DNA of 51,601 bases from IMG/VR virus record IMGVR_UViG_3300032265_000046, positions 1-51,601 of that record. One strand, given 5' to 3'. Below the pieces are notes generated by a model that was not told the DNA's origin, did not search any database, and saw nothing but the letters and a program-made list of their open reading frames with translations. The position numbers and the translations under genes are program-made. Shown piece by piece: positions 40,863-49,031 of the stretch. Within the stretch, counting starts at the first letter, position 1, and each line of letters begins with the position of its first letter. Source of the DNA: a virus.

Positions 40863-41935
40863 TATCTTGTGTACACCGAAATGTTAGGGGCAAGGTAGAT
40901 TGGCGACTTATCGCGCTCTTCTGCCTCGGCCTCAGAGTAGAAACGGTCAGCCATCTTCTCAAGGTATAAAGTTCGATCCGATGCTACTTGCGGTAATTCA
41001 AGGCTCATACGGTGAGCCAGCATAAACACAACAGCCTCATACCAGCGTTGTGGGACTTCTAATTCGTCAGTAAGCGCACCAACGTCCATGATCTGGCGCT
41101 GATACCACACCGTCATTTGAATGAACGGATCGCTTGGCGTAGGCCACAAATAAACCGTAGCCTGTGGGATTGTTCGGTCAAACCAAAATTGATAGGGCTG
41201 ATTGGCTGTGAAATTCTTGTTTGGCAGATTGGTGTAGTCGTCACGGTTCAAGCGAGCCATTTGAATCTCGCGGCTGTTATTACCAAAGTACAACTCACGC
41301 AAAGCCAATGTTGTGCCGTTATATGCACGAATGCGGTAGTAGGCGACAGACTCGCCGGGGTCGATGTCAGTCCACACCCACTCATTGTTAGAAACCGCAA
41401 TGGTTCCTAAATCTTGCAACATATTCCATGTTGAATTGTCAGTGGAGTATTCCAGAGCAATTGACCAAGTGGCTGATCCATTACCCGCCACATAGGGTAA
41501 AAAGCCAATAGAGCCAATATAAATGGGGTTGCTAGAGCCAAAATTGACCGCAATATTGCCGTTTGTTGACGTTTGCTGGCAATAAGTATTGACATCGCCG
41601 TCATACACATTTGCCACCACACCGCCTGCTGAGGTGGTATATGCGCCGTTTGGACGGTTTATTGTGCGGTAAAGCACGTTCAAAACGTCAATACAGCCCA
41701 ATGGCATAGAGTAAATGTACTGATCTGCGTTAAGACCAAAGACTTTTTTGCTGATTGCCCAATAATTTATGCCAATGTTGGCAAGATGGGACAGCAAAAA
41801 GAAAAGTGATTGACGAGAAGAAAGAACCTGCTCAGAGGTTAATTCTTCGGCTAACTTTCCACACCGACGTGCGCCGTGGTCTATCAGCGTTTGGACGTTG
41901 ATAACGGTTGTGCCGACGGTTCCTGAGTAAGCCAT
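40862..41935 (-). CDS. Head-tail adaptor (P22 gp4-like) with inserted F5/8C-like domain (357 aa)
   Basis: The N-terminal and C-terminal parts (AEELTSEQVLSSRQSLFFLL; DELEVPQRWYEAVVFMLAHR; LALRELYF) form an adaptor-like helical body. Between about residues 96 and 219 lies a discoidin-like insert: DGDVNTYCQQTSTNGNIAVN, IGSIGFLPYVAGNGSATWSI, EYSTDNSTWN and YYRIRAYNG are hallmarks of F5/8 type C jelly rolls. The insert could bind surface glycans or stabilise the capsid exit. Confidence 0.8.
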   Translation of the reverse strand: MAYSGTVGTTVINVQTLIDHGARRCGKLAEELTSEQVLSSRQSLFFLLSHLANIGINYWAISKKVFGLNADQYIYSMPLGCIDVLNVLYRTINRPNGAYTTSAGGVVANVYDGDVNTYCQQTSTNGNIAVNFGSSNPIYIGSIGFLPYVAGNGSATWSIALEYSTDNSTWNMLQDLGTIAVSNNEWVWTDIDPGESVAYYRIRAYNGTTLALRELYFGNNSREIQMARLNRDDYTNLPNKNFTANQPYQFWFDRTIPQATVYLWPTPSDPFIQMTVWYQRQIMDVGALTDELEVPQRWYEAVVFMLAHRMSLELPQVASDRTLYLEKMADRFYSEAEAEERDKSPIYLAPNISVYTR

Positions 41936-41946
41936 TACCTATCCTT

Positions 41947-42201
41947 TTACCAACCGGGGCAGTCCCACCGCTTCAGCGATGCCTTAGCGCGTGGTGCGTC
42001 CCCCTTTGCGTGTTCTACAACGCCGCTCATGCGTGCGCAAAATGAATCTTTTCGAGCGCCACCTTTTGGCTGTGGAGCCTTTAAATGACTCCCAGTTTCA
42101 CGGTTGTATTTTGCCCTACCTTTGGCTGTTAATCCAGCACCTTTTTCAACAGACAACTTTTCACCGCGACCAACTGCAAGACTTACATTCTTCTTGCTCA
42201 T
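41947..42201 (-). CDS. DUF6321-like basic protein (84 aa)
   Basis: GAGLTAKGRAKYNRETGSHL and KDSFCARMSGVVEHAKGDAP match a widespread small phage protein family (DUF6321-type). It is Lys/Arg/Gly-rich and ends CPGW. Its role is unknown; DNA binding or virion incorporation is possible. It overlaps the preceding gene by 4 bp, and the pair recurs together in other phages. Confidence 0.8.
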   Translation of the reverse strand: MSKKNVSLAVGRGEKLSVEKGAGLTAKGRAKYNRETGSHLKAPQPKGGARKDSFCARMSGVVEHAKGDAPRAKASLKRWDCPGW

Positions 42202-42476
42202 TTTACTTTGGCTGTTTTGGCTGACTCTCGGAAGGCTTCAGCCGTTGGCGCACCTTTGCTACCAACTCGACGCATTTTTTCGCCAGAGCCTTCAGAAATT
42301 CTTTCACGTTTTGCATTAATGTTGTCATACAAGCCGCCTCCTTTAAATTTTTTACCTTTGTCAGCCTCATTAAATTCTTTGCCAACCTTTTGAGGTATAC
42401 CAACTTTTTTAGCAAACGCAGGGTTATGTGCGACCGCCGCCATTAAATTGTGTTGGGCAGGTGATTTGCTTGGCAT
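42198..42476 (-). CDS. Small basic conserved-type phage protein (92 aa)
   Basis: MPSKSPAQHNLMAAVAHNPA and FAKKVGIPQKVGKEFNEADK is a very recognisable start of a common small phage protein. The rest is basic (KFKGGGLYDNINAKRERISE). It lies beside the DUF6321-like gene with 4-bp overlap. Function is unknown; the KGGG element recalls the K-G-G-rich protein upstream. Confidence 0.82.
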   Translation of the reverse strand: MPSKSPAQHNLMAAVAHNPAFAKKVGIPQKVGKEFNEADKGKKFKGGGLYDNINAKRERISEGSGEKMRRVGSKGAPTAEAFRESAKTAKVK

Positions 42477-42478
42477 GG

Positions 42479-42898
42479 TTAGATAACAGGATTAACGTAA
42501 TGTTTTTGCATTTCAAGAATGACTGTGTACGCATCACCCGCTCCACCATCTAAAGTAGAAAAGGAAATTGAACCAGTTTTTCCTGCGCCAGCGTTGTTAG
42601 TCAATCCGCCAAAAGAGGAAAAATCTTGCGTATATATGCTATTTTGTGGAATGACTTCAATAACCACAGGAGCGGTAGCAACCCAGTTCATTTGAACCTC
42701 AAGTCCATGCGTCATTGCTGTGCATTTTAAAATGGTTACAGCATCGCAAGCACCACCAGCGTTGGATGGAAGCAAAGTTGAAGGATTGACTTTAACAACA
42801 TTAGCCTCATTCTCTGTAGCGCTCATCGTTGCATAGAACTTCATAATGGCGACTCTTTCGCCATCAAACAATGTTTGTGATGTAGCCGTGATAGCCAT
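42479..42898 (-). CDS. Structural protein of the head/tail region (139 aa)
   Basis: MAITATSQTLFDGERVAIMK begins a beta-rich protein with a Gly/Ala-rich loop and KTGSISFSTLDGGAGDAYTV, as found in phage capsid-accessory proteins. GGAG 6 bp before the ATG at 42898 decides the start; the longer frame would need a TTG. Confidence 0.75.
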   Translation of the reverse strand: MAITATSQTLFDGERVAIMKFYATMSATENEANVVKVNPSTLLPSNAGGACDAVTILKCTAMTHGLEVQMNWVATAPVVIEVIPQNSIYTQDFSSFGGLTNNAGAGKTGSISFSTLDGGAGDAYTVILEMQKHYVNPVI

Positions 42899-42942
42899 AT
42901 AAATCTCCAATTAGAAGTGGGAGCCGAAGCCCCCACTCGTTT

Positions 42943-44307
42943 TCAACAAGCGCGTCCGCCGCGTTTCTTTCCTGCTGGCGTAACAGTTACAGACTTTTCA
43001 GTCTGCGTTACAGCACCCGGTGCTTTGTTCGCACGATCTGCCCTTATCTTGTCAGCCATGTATCTACGAGACTCGCCCTCAAACAACTTCTTGCGCTCAT
43101 CGCCCTTGAAGTAACCCTCTGGGTCAAAAGAACGCATAACGTGTTGTCCAAGACTCTTGAGCGGGTCAAGAATCATGTTGCGCATTGACTCGTTTTCTGC
43201 CCTTTCATTGGCATAGTGAGCGTCATACGCGCCATTAGACATATCTTCCATAGGCTGTCCGCCAGATGCCATACGCTTTGGTGAACCATATTTCAGGTTG
43301 CTATCCTTTTTGGCATCTCGCATAGACATAGCATTTTCTGAGGCGTTGTATTTCAACAAACGTGCTTCCGCAGGAGTTGCTCGCCCACCCTTTTTGTAAG
43401 TACCAGCCAGTTGGCTAATCTTTACAGATGAGGGAACGGGCTTATTGCCTTGCGGCATTGCGACGGCGCGACCTGAATCAACAGTTCCCCCCGTCGCGTA
43501 GGCTTTTTTTGAGGTTTTGCCCCCCATTTTGAAACCACCAGCATTACCGTTACGCACACCGCCTGTTACGGCTCTTGAGCGATCTGGTTTTGCCTGATGC
43601 ATCAGCGTAGTGTCATATGAGCCACTTGTAGTCTCTGAAGGAATAGAGCCTCCAGTTGCATAACCGCCAGCATTGGACTTAGCCACGCCACCAGTTGCAT
43701 ACTTAGTTTTTCCACCCTTTTTGAAGCCACCAGCATTCCCGTTCTTTACATCGCCAGTCTTGGCTTTGGAATGATCGGGTTTTGCTTGATGCATCTTGGT
43801 TGTTGGGTAGTTATCCCAACTTTCCTCAGAAGGAATTGAACCGCCAGTAGCGAACTTTTTCATTCCGCCCTTTTTCAGTTTTAATTCCGTTCCTTTGCCA
43901 CCTTTATGCTCTTGCATATCGTGTTGCTTGAACGCCTTCTTGATCATGGCCTTGTCTTGCGCCATATCAGATTTACCGCCCTCCATCATCATCTTGCCGC
44001 CTTTTCTCATCATAGGCATAGCCATTGGGGGGCCTGACGGCGTGACAGCAGGCTTTGCCATCATCGCTTTACGACGCATAGCCATTGAGGGCTTCATAGG
44101 GGTGCGCACAGGAGCGTTAACAGCAGGACGACCCAACAAAGCAGGTGTTCCAGCCATCATGTCCATAGCGCCACCACCCATAGCCATCTTCTTGGCTTTA
44201 GTGGTGCTACCGCCTTTTTTCATTTTGACTGCACCACCTTTTTTGAGTTTTAACTCAACGGTTGGTTCTGTGGTCTCCATCTTGACCATTGGTTTAAATT
44301 GACCCAT
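42943..44307 (-). CDS. K-G-G/A-T-G-G repeat protein, Met- and Lys-rich (454 aa)
   Basis: An unusual low-complexity protein. Residues 1-150 are Met/Lys/Gly-rich with KKGG and MMM runs. Two near-identical units follow, about 151-206 (FATGGSIPSE...MHQAKPDHSKAKTG...NAGGFKKGGK) and 216-274 (YATGGSIPSE...MHQAKPDRSRAVTG...NAGGFKMGGK). Further A-x-G-G motifs are YATGGV (203), YATGGT (270) and MASGGQ (346). The last 90 residues are helical and charged, ending GGRAC. It lies between capsid-side genes. Strong basicity suggests contact with packaged DNA. No family is recognised. Confidence 0.72.
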   Translation of the reverse strand: MGQFKPMVKMETTEPTVELKLKKGGAVKMKKGGSTTKAKKMAMGGGAMDMMAGTPALLGRPAVNAPVRTPMKPSMAMRRKAMMAKPAVTPSGPPMAMPMMRKGGKMMMEGGKSDMAQDKAMIKKAFKQHDMQEHKGGKGTELKLKKGGMKKFATGGSIPSEESWDNYPTTKMHQAKPDHSKAKTGDVKNGNAGGFKKGGKTKYATGGVAKSNAGGYATGGSIPSETTSGSYDTTLMHQAKPDRSRAVTGGVRNGNAGGFKMGGKTSKKAYATGGTVDSGRAVAMPQGNKPVPSSVKISQLAGTYKKGGRATPAEARLLKYNASENAMSMRDAKKDSNLKYGSPKRMASGGQPMEDMSNGAYDAHYANERAENESMRNMILDPLKSLGQHVMRSFDPEGYFKGDERKKLFEGESRRYMADKIRADRANKAPGAVTQTEKSVTVTPAGKKRGGRAC

Positions 44308-44318
44308 GTCAGTCTCCT

Positions 44319-45284
44319 TTAGGCTTGAGTGACACCGAGAGCGCCAACGCGAGTAGCGTTAGGGCCGACAGCGATAGCAGGCAACAAAATTCCAGCCACT
44401 GTACGAACAATACCGTCCGATGCAGTTGCAGGGGTGTAAGTACCACGAACATCACCCGTTGTGGTTGTTGCAACAGCAGTATCTGCGGCTACAAACGTAC
44501 CAGCATCTTGCGCTAGTGTGTTGTTGCTCTTAACGCTGGCAAGGTATGCCACGTTAAACACGCGAACTGGCAAACCAAGAACGTCACTTGTACCAATGAG
44601 GACAGCAGTTGCAGAACCAGCAATCGTTGCTCCAGAAATTTGGAAGAACGCCTTTTTGCCAGTTACAGCAGTACCAGCAGTTGCAACAGTGATAACTTCA
44701 CTCATTGCTTGACCGTAGTAGTCGTAACCACTAACAGTGAAAGCGCGAGCAGTTGTTGAGCAATTGACTTTAACAGCGCGTGGCAAGTCCAACTGAATAA
44801 CAGTTGTACCGTCAGTGCGAACAACAGATTTAGCAGAGGTGCCTGCGGTCAAAGTAACCGCTTGACCAGCAGTTGTTGTTGTTTGCGAAGCGGCGATGTT
44901 GTTAGTCACAGCGGCTTGAGGAATTACGTCCCAAACGTAAATGCGACCAACAGGGCCAACACCCAAATCCATTGGAGATGGATCATCAAATGCAATGTTG
45001 CCGTGTGCAGTCATTGCAGTGCTTGCGGCAGTTACCGATTGGTTAATTGTGTAAGTACCCAAACCACCAGTACCAGTACCAAAGGCAGTGATATAGGTTC
45101 CATCGGTCACGCTTGAACCATCAACATACATACCAACAGCAATTGGTGCGCCTTGACCCAATACAGTAACGGTCAAAGTTGTACCTGACATTGTGCCAGT
45201 AAAGGTTGTGGTGTAAGGGCGAATGCCAGTACCAATAAAGGTCTGGGCAGGGCCTAAGAATAGGTCATCAGAAAATTGTGGCAT
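44319..45284 (-). CDS. Virion protein with beta-rich module (321 aa)
   Basis: After PQFSDDLFLGPAQTFIGTGI, a Gly/Thr/Val module (about 28-85: FTGTMSGTTLTVTVLGQGAP, VGMYVDGSSVTDGTYITAFG, TGTGGLGTYTINQS) resembles phage Ig-like or decoration modules. The rest (DPSPMDLGVGPVGRIYVWDV) is beta-rich. It lies just after the capsid terminator and may be a decoration or tail protein. AAGGAG precedes the ATG. Confidence 0.7.
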   Translation of the reverse strand: MPQFSDDLFLGPAQTFIGTGIRPYTTTFTGTMSGTTLTVTVLGQGAPIAVGMYVDGSSVTDGTYITAFGTGTGGLGTYTINQSVTAASTAMTAHGNIAFDDPSPMDLGVGPVGRIYVWDVIPQAAVTNNIAASQTTTTAGQAVTLTAGTSAKSVVRTDGTTVIQLDLPRAVKVNCSTTARAFTVSGYDYYGQAMSEVITVATAGTAVTGKKAFFQISGATIAGSATAVLIGTSDVLGLPVRVFNVAYLASVKSNNTLAQDAGTFVAADTAVATTTTGDVRGTYTPATASDGIVRTVAGILLPAIAVGPNATRVGALGVTQA

Positions 45285-45324
45285 TTTGTCTGCTCCTTGA
45301 AAAGTTTGACAAATACAGTTAACA

Positions 45325-45354
45325 AAAAAGGGGCTGGGTTTTATCCCAACCCCT
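45325..45354 (-). terminator. Terminator/attenuator after the capsid gene
   Basis: On the minus strand GGGGTTGGG and CCCAGCCCC pair (one G-U) across ATAAAA, followed by six U (45330-45325). It is a strong intrinsic terminator 10 bp after the capsid stop, within the late operon. It probably limits read-through so that capsid protein is made in excess, or it separates two transcripts. Confidence 0.9.
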
Positions 45355-45364
45355 GTGGCGGTTT

Positions 45365-46279
45365 TTACACGCCGGGTGTGCCGTAAACGGCGCGTGGATC
45401 AGTAAAGCCCACTTGATAACGCTCAGTAGCCTTGTAGCGCATAGAGTCGGTCTCAAAATCACCTTCCATAGTTTTTTCGAGTTTGCGACGCATTAGCAAC
45501 TTCATGCCTTCTGGTGCATCAGTCTGTACCCAGAACGCTGTAGCGCTGGTTAAACGTGACAACACTGCCGCGCCTTCGTCCAATAGACCGATAGACTTAA
45601 CAGGGTTGATGTCGTTGTTACCAGTACCAGAGCGGAGAACAGACTTCAACAACACTTCGGCTTGGAAGACGTTGCTCGGAGCCACAATCAATTGACGTGG
45701 AACCAAACGAATCTTCTTACCGTTGTTGTCTACTGCTTGGCGAATCTGAATCAACATCTGCTCAAGCGATGTTTGGCTCAGGTTTGCGGCTGTGGTCAAC
45801 AAGTTGCTGAAAGTACCATTCACGATTGGGTGAGCGTTGGAGTTCAATTGAACGCCATCACCACCGGGGTACGCACTGTTAAACGCGCGGTTCAACACGT
45901 TTGCCGCCAAAGTCTCTTTGGTCTCAATCAAAGACTGAGCCAAGTGACGAGCGTAAACCTGACCGATACGGATATGGTCGCCATCTTCAACCAAAACTTT
46001 GGTCAACGCGAAGGCCAAGCCATACACGTTATACACATAGCGTTGCAAGAAGAGTACGCCACCTTGCTGATAGGACACTGGTGTTCCGTCAGGCAATTGA
46101 GGCGCGGCTCCAAATCCATAAAGGACTGGTTCTTCGTGGTAGTTACGGGGAATACCTTCTTGCTCACGGAAAACCCGTGACCATTCATCGGTACGTTGGT
46201 CATAGACTCCATCGAAGCATTCATTGAGGATAGGTTCAACGATGCTTCTAAAGTCCGTACTTCGCATTGGTGCGGCCAT
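45365..46279 (-). CDS. Major capsid protein (304 aa)
   Basis: The length and content fit an HK97-fold capsid subunit: EEPVLYGFGAAPQLPDGTPV, then RYVYNVYGLAFALTKVLVED (E-loop/spine region), the long helix HIRIGQVYARHLAQSLIETK, the phrase RLVPRQLIVAPSNVFQAEVL, and a C-terminal LTSATAFWVQTDAPEGMKLL...YQVGFTDPRAVYGTPGV. No N-terminal delta domain or protease is seen; a separate scaffold gene is present. A terminator follows immediately. Confidence 0.93.
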   Translation of the reverse strand: MAAPMRSTDFRSIVEPILNECFDGVYDQRTDEWSRVFREQEGIPRNYHEEPVLYGFGAAPQLPDGTPVSYQQGGVLFLQRYVYNVYGLAFALTKVLVEDGDHIRIGQVYARHLAQSLIETKETLAANVLNRAFNSAYPGGDGVQLNSNAHPIVNGTFSNLLTTAANLSQTSLEQMLIQIRQAVDNNGKKIRLVPRQLIVAPSNVFQAEVLLKSVLRSGTGNNDINPVKSIGLLDEGAAVLSRLTSATAFWVQTDAPEGMKLLMRRKLEKTMEGDFETDSMRYKATERYQVGFTDPRAVYGTPGV

Positions 46280-46291
46280 TATTTATTCTCC

Positions 46292-46864
46292 TTAGAATGC
46301 GTTAATGGTTGCAACGTATTGACTGCGAGAGACTTGTACTTGCACTACTGTGTAAGCATCACCCCAAGCATTGTCAACAGCAGGCGTGAGGTTAGTGATA
46401 CGCATATCACCAACAGCACCAGAGCCTACTAACGAAGTGGAAATCGTGCATTGAGACAAACCAGTGGTTGTGGAACCAGCAGAAATGTTTGTAAAGTTTG
46501 CTTGATCTCCGATGGACGTTTGTGCCAAAGAACCATCTGCCTGAATGTCGTAAACGATATTAGGATCAGAATAGTAATAAGTCACTTCAGAACCAGATTG
46601 GTATGCAGTAGATGCAATCCATTGGTTGCTGACAAGACGACGACCTGTTGAGTCGGTGTACTCGTGACCAGCGAAAGCACCTTGATAGGCACTACCAGCA
46701 GTAGCGGCGATGATGTTACCGCTAGTGTTGAGGGCTACAGGCTGACCTTTCAAAATGCCAGTGCTGTAACCAGAGGCGATACCGTTGGGCAGTGCGACGG
46801 CTCGATCCAGACCCGTAGGATGGAACGATGGGCGCATACCGAACGGAGCGTTTGATGAAGACAT
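46292..46864 (-). CDS. Capsid-associated/decoration-type protein (190 aa)
   Basis: MSSSNAPFGMRPSFHPTGLD and AVALNTSGNIIAATAGSAYQ-type beta sequence resemble phage head decoration proteins next to capsid genes (GMRP-start proteins). It directly precedes the capsid gene with a 12-bp gap. Trimeric decoration or a capsid-stabilising role is inferred. Confidence 0.75.
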   Translation of the reverse strand: MSSSNAPFGMRPSFHPTGLDRAVALPNGIASGYSTGILKGQPVALNTSGNIIAATAGSAYQGAFAGHEYTDSTGRRLVSNQWIASTAYQSGSEVTYYYSDPNIVYDIQADGSLAQTSIGDQANFTNISAGSTTTGLSQCTISTSLVGSGAVGDMRITNLTPAVDNAWGDAYTVVQVQVSRSQYVATINAF

Positions 46865-46893
46865 AGTCTTACTCCTTGTTTGTTAAAACATTC

Positions 46894-47439
46894 CTACCCA
46901 GCGAAATGCGGAGCAGGTATCGGCTTATCAATGTTGTCCAAACCTTCGCCTTCTGTCTGACCCAGAGGTCTCCCTCGGCTATCACGTCCCACTTGTTGCT
47001 CTGCTTGTAAGCGAATCTTGTTCGCCTCTTCAAGCGGTGCTTCATGGTGAAAATGAGACATAACTTCTTGATACATATCCATAGGGATTTTGTACAAGAG
47101 CATCTCATTACACGCGATATAACCAGTTTGTTCGCCAGCCTTGACTCGGTAGTTATCAAAACCTTGCATCTCATCCGCTTTCACGGGTTGATAGCCAAGC
47201 CTGATTCTCTTGTCAATGCTGTCATACGCATTGGTTGTCGATAACCAGCAAAGATGCCATCCCTTCATTTCAGGGACATTGGGCAACGCGCTTTGTGTCC
47301 ACTCATCTTTCCACATCTTGCGACGTTCATCAGACGATACGAACTGATCTTCAGGTGCCTCTCGACTTTTATCAAGACTCGCGCGAGTTTCGCGTCCACC
47401 AGCAGACAAATTTTTCTTTAAACGAGAATCCATTTTCAA
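46894..47439 (-). CDS. Head-morphogenesis-region protein (181 aa)
   Basis: MDSRLKKNLSAGGRETRASL opens a charged, helical protein with a central folded part (GWHLCWLSTTNAYDSIDKRI, AGEQTGYIACNEMLLYKIPM). Proteins with this phrase lie between scaffold and capsid genes in other podovirus-like genomes; function is unknown. It overlaps the scaffold gene by 4 bp. Confidence 0.75.
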   Translation of the reverse strand: MKMDSRLKKNLSAGGRETRASLDKSREAPEDQFVSSDERRKMWKDEWTQSALPNVPEMKGWHLCWLSTTNAYDSIDKRIRLGYQPVKADEMQGFDNYRVKAGEQTGYIACNEMLLYKIPMDMYQEVMSHFHHEAPLEEANKIRLQAEQQVGRDSRGRPLGQTEGEGLDNIDKPIPAPHFAG

Positions 47440-48434
47440 CTCCTATTACCGTTGTTTTGACGTGCTTCTTTAGCATAACGAGCGACCATTCGCGCTCTCT
47501 TCTCGGGATCGTCCCACATACCCGCATCTTTCATAGCCCTAACCTGATCTGGGTTTAGGGTAAAGGTATTTCTACCACCACTACTCGACACTGCTTCGCG
47601 TCCCGAACTCGTCACAACATTACGGGGTCTCCGTTGAGTTGGTTTCTCATTCGCGTTATCAGTATAACGGTGTGGTAGGTACTTTTGCAAGCGATTGTCA
47701 AGTTCTTCCCAAAATTCTGCTGTTTGGGGTGAATAACCATCTTCTGCAAGAGCCGCGTCTATGGTTAAAGCAATCTTGGAATCAGAATCTTTGCCTCTAG
47801 GGTCATACCAAGAATTGTTTGACATCCATTGGTTAGCAAAATTCTGCACCGCAGGATCAGGCGCTTGAATTGTGGGTTGTGGGCGTTGTGAAGTGGCTTT
47901 TTTCTTGATATTCTCAAGAGCCTCTGCATTTCTACGCGCATCAAACCACATTTCCTGAGCATTCGTAGCCAAAGCACCGTTTCCAGTGGCAGTAGCCTCT
48001 TCCATTTTGGATTTAGCAAACTGAATCTTGGAATACTCGTTCTCAATTGCCTTATTTATTCGGGCAACCTCAGAACCGTGCGTCTTTTTCTCCAAAACTG
48101 CCATGCGCTCAAGCAATTCTTGGTTTTGGCGCTCCAAATGATTGATTTTTACGCTTTTCTCTTGCTCGACATTGCGGTGATACTCTTTGCGGGAGCGTCT
48201 TTTTTGACGTTTTGCCTCACGCATCGCTTCTGCATCAGCATCTACCTCACCACCAGATGCCATTTCTGCACGTCTGGCTCGATCATCAGCCTCGTCAGAG
48301 TCTTCGTGCTCTGAGTCTGCTTGTACGTCAGGGGATGGAATACTTTCTGGCAATTCAATCGTTGCGGAACCGTCCACCTCCTCTTGAATTGTGATTACTT
48401 CTGGCTTTTCAGCCGTAATTTGTTCGGTACTCAT
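47436..48434 (-). CDS. Scaffolding protein (332 aa)
   Basis: A highly charged, helical protein: acidic N-terminus (about 1-75), a central coiled coil (NHLERQNQELLERMAVLEKK; SKIQFAKSKMEEATATGNGA), and a basic, flexible C-terminus (RMVARYAKEARQNNGNRS) of the sort that touches the capsid lattice. Position between GroES-like and capsid-side genes and the composition are diagnostic. It overlaps both neighbours by 4 bp. Confidence 0.85.
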   Translation of the reverse strand: MSTEQITAEKPEVITIQEEVDGSATIELPESIPSPDVQADSEHEDSDEADDRARRAEMASGGEVDADAEAMREAKRQKRRSRKEYHRNVEQEKSVKINHLERQNQELLERMAVLEKKTHGSEVARINKAIENEYSKIQFAKSKMEEATATGNGALATNAQEMWFDARRNAEALENIKKKATSQRPQPTIQAPDPAVQNFANQWMSNNSWYDPRGKDSDSKIALTIDAALAEDGYSPQTAEFWEELDNRLQKYLPHRYTDNANEKPTQRRPRNVVTSSGREAVSSSGGRNTFTLNPDQVRAMKDAGMWDDPEKRARMVARYAKEARQNNGNRS

Positions 48435-48853
48435 ATGAATGCCCTCACTTCAAGCGGATTACCTGTTACTTTAGCAATAACTTCGTGGTCATTCATAATC
48501 ATAAACTCCACTTGTTCGTCATCTCCGTGCTTGACAGTCCAGCGGTCGCCAGTCCATCGTGGTACGCGAAGAAAATCGCCTATTTCACACCAACTGCCCT
48601 CAACCCAAGGCTCCATTGAATCGCGCTTCTTGAACGCGAGGGGGCCAATCGCCACGACTCGACCAATTGGGTTTTGCGCCCGCTCGGTGTCTCGTGTTTC
48701 TTCAGGCAGGATAATTCCCGATTCGGTCATTCTTTTTTTGGCTATTCTCATTTGTACAAGTACACGAGCGCCTAATGGAATCGCACCGGGGTCTACAAGA
48801 GGAAACGACTCCTCTATATCAGCGGCATTACCCGCTACCGTGCTGTTACTCAT
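48431..48853 (-). CDS. GroES-like co-chaperonin (140 aa)
   Basis: PLGARVLVQMRIAKKRMTES followed by GIILPEETRDTERAQNPIGR and VVAIGPLAF is the GroES beta-barrel with its mobile-loop position (RMTESGIILPEE). The C-terminal half (GDFLRVPRW...VEFMIMNDHEVIAKV) completes the fold, with an insert of about 15 residues. T4 gp31 is the known precedent: a phage co-chaperonin for folding capsid protein with host GroEL. It lies two genes after portal and directly before scaffold. Confidence 0.88.
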   Translation of the reverse strand: MSNSTVAGNAADIEESFPLVDPGAIPLGARVLVQMRIAKKRMTESGIILPEETRDTERAQNPIGRVVAIGPLAFKKRDSMEPWVEGSWCEIGDFLRVPRWTGDRWTVKHGDDEQVEFMIMNDHEVIAKVTGNPLEVRAFI

Positions 48854-49031
48854 CTTTATCTTCTTCCTTTAAAAGGTTATCTAGGATGTCAAGAGCCTCT
48901 ACAAGCCCTGCATAAGTACCGACCAACCTCTGATATGCCTCGTGGTTCTCACAGTTGCCCGCAACAACCGACTGAGCAATCTCGGTTTGACGCGCTTTTA
49001 CAGCGCCGATGAAGTCGGAAACGTATCTCAT
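48846..49031 (-). CDS. Small helical protein near portal (61 aa)
   Basis: MRYVSDFIGAVKARQTEIAQ and YAGLVEALDILDNLLKEEDK: a helical hairpin seen next to portal genes in several phages. Role unknown. It overlaps the preceding 59-codon gene (ATGA) and the GroES-like gene. Confidence 0.78.
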   Translation of the reverse strand: MRYVSDFIGAVKARQTEIAQSVVAGNCENHEAYQRLVGTYAGLVEALDILDNLLKEEDKDE

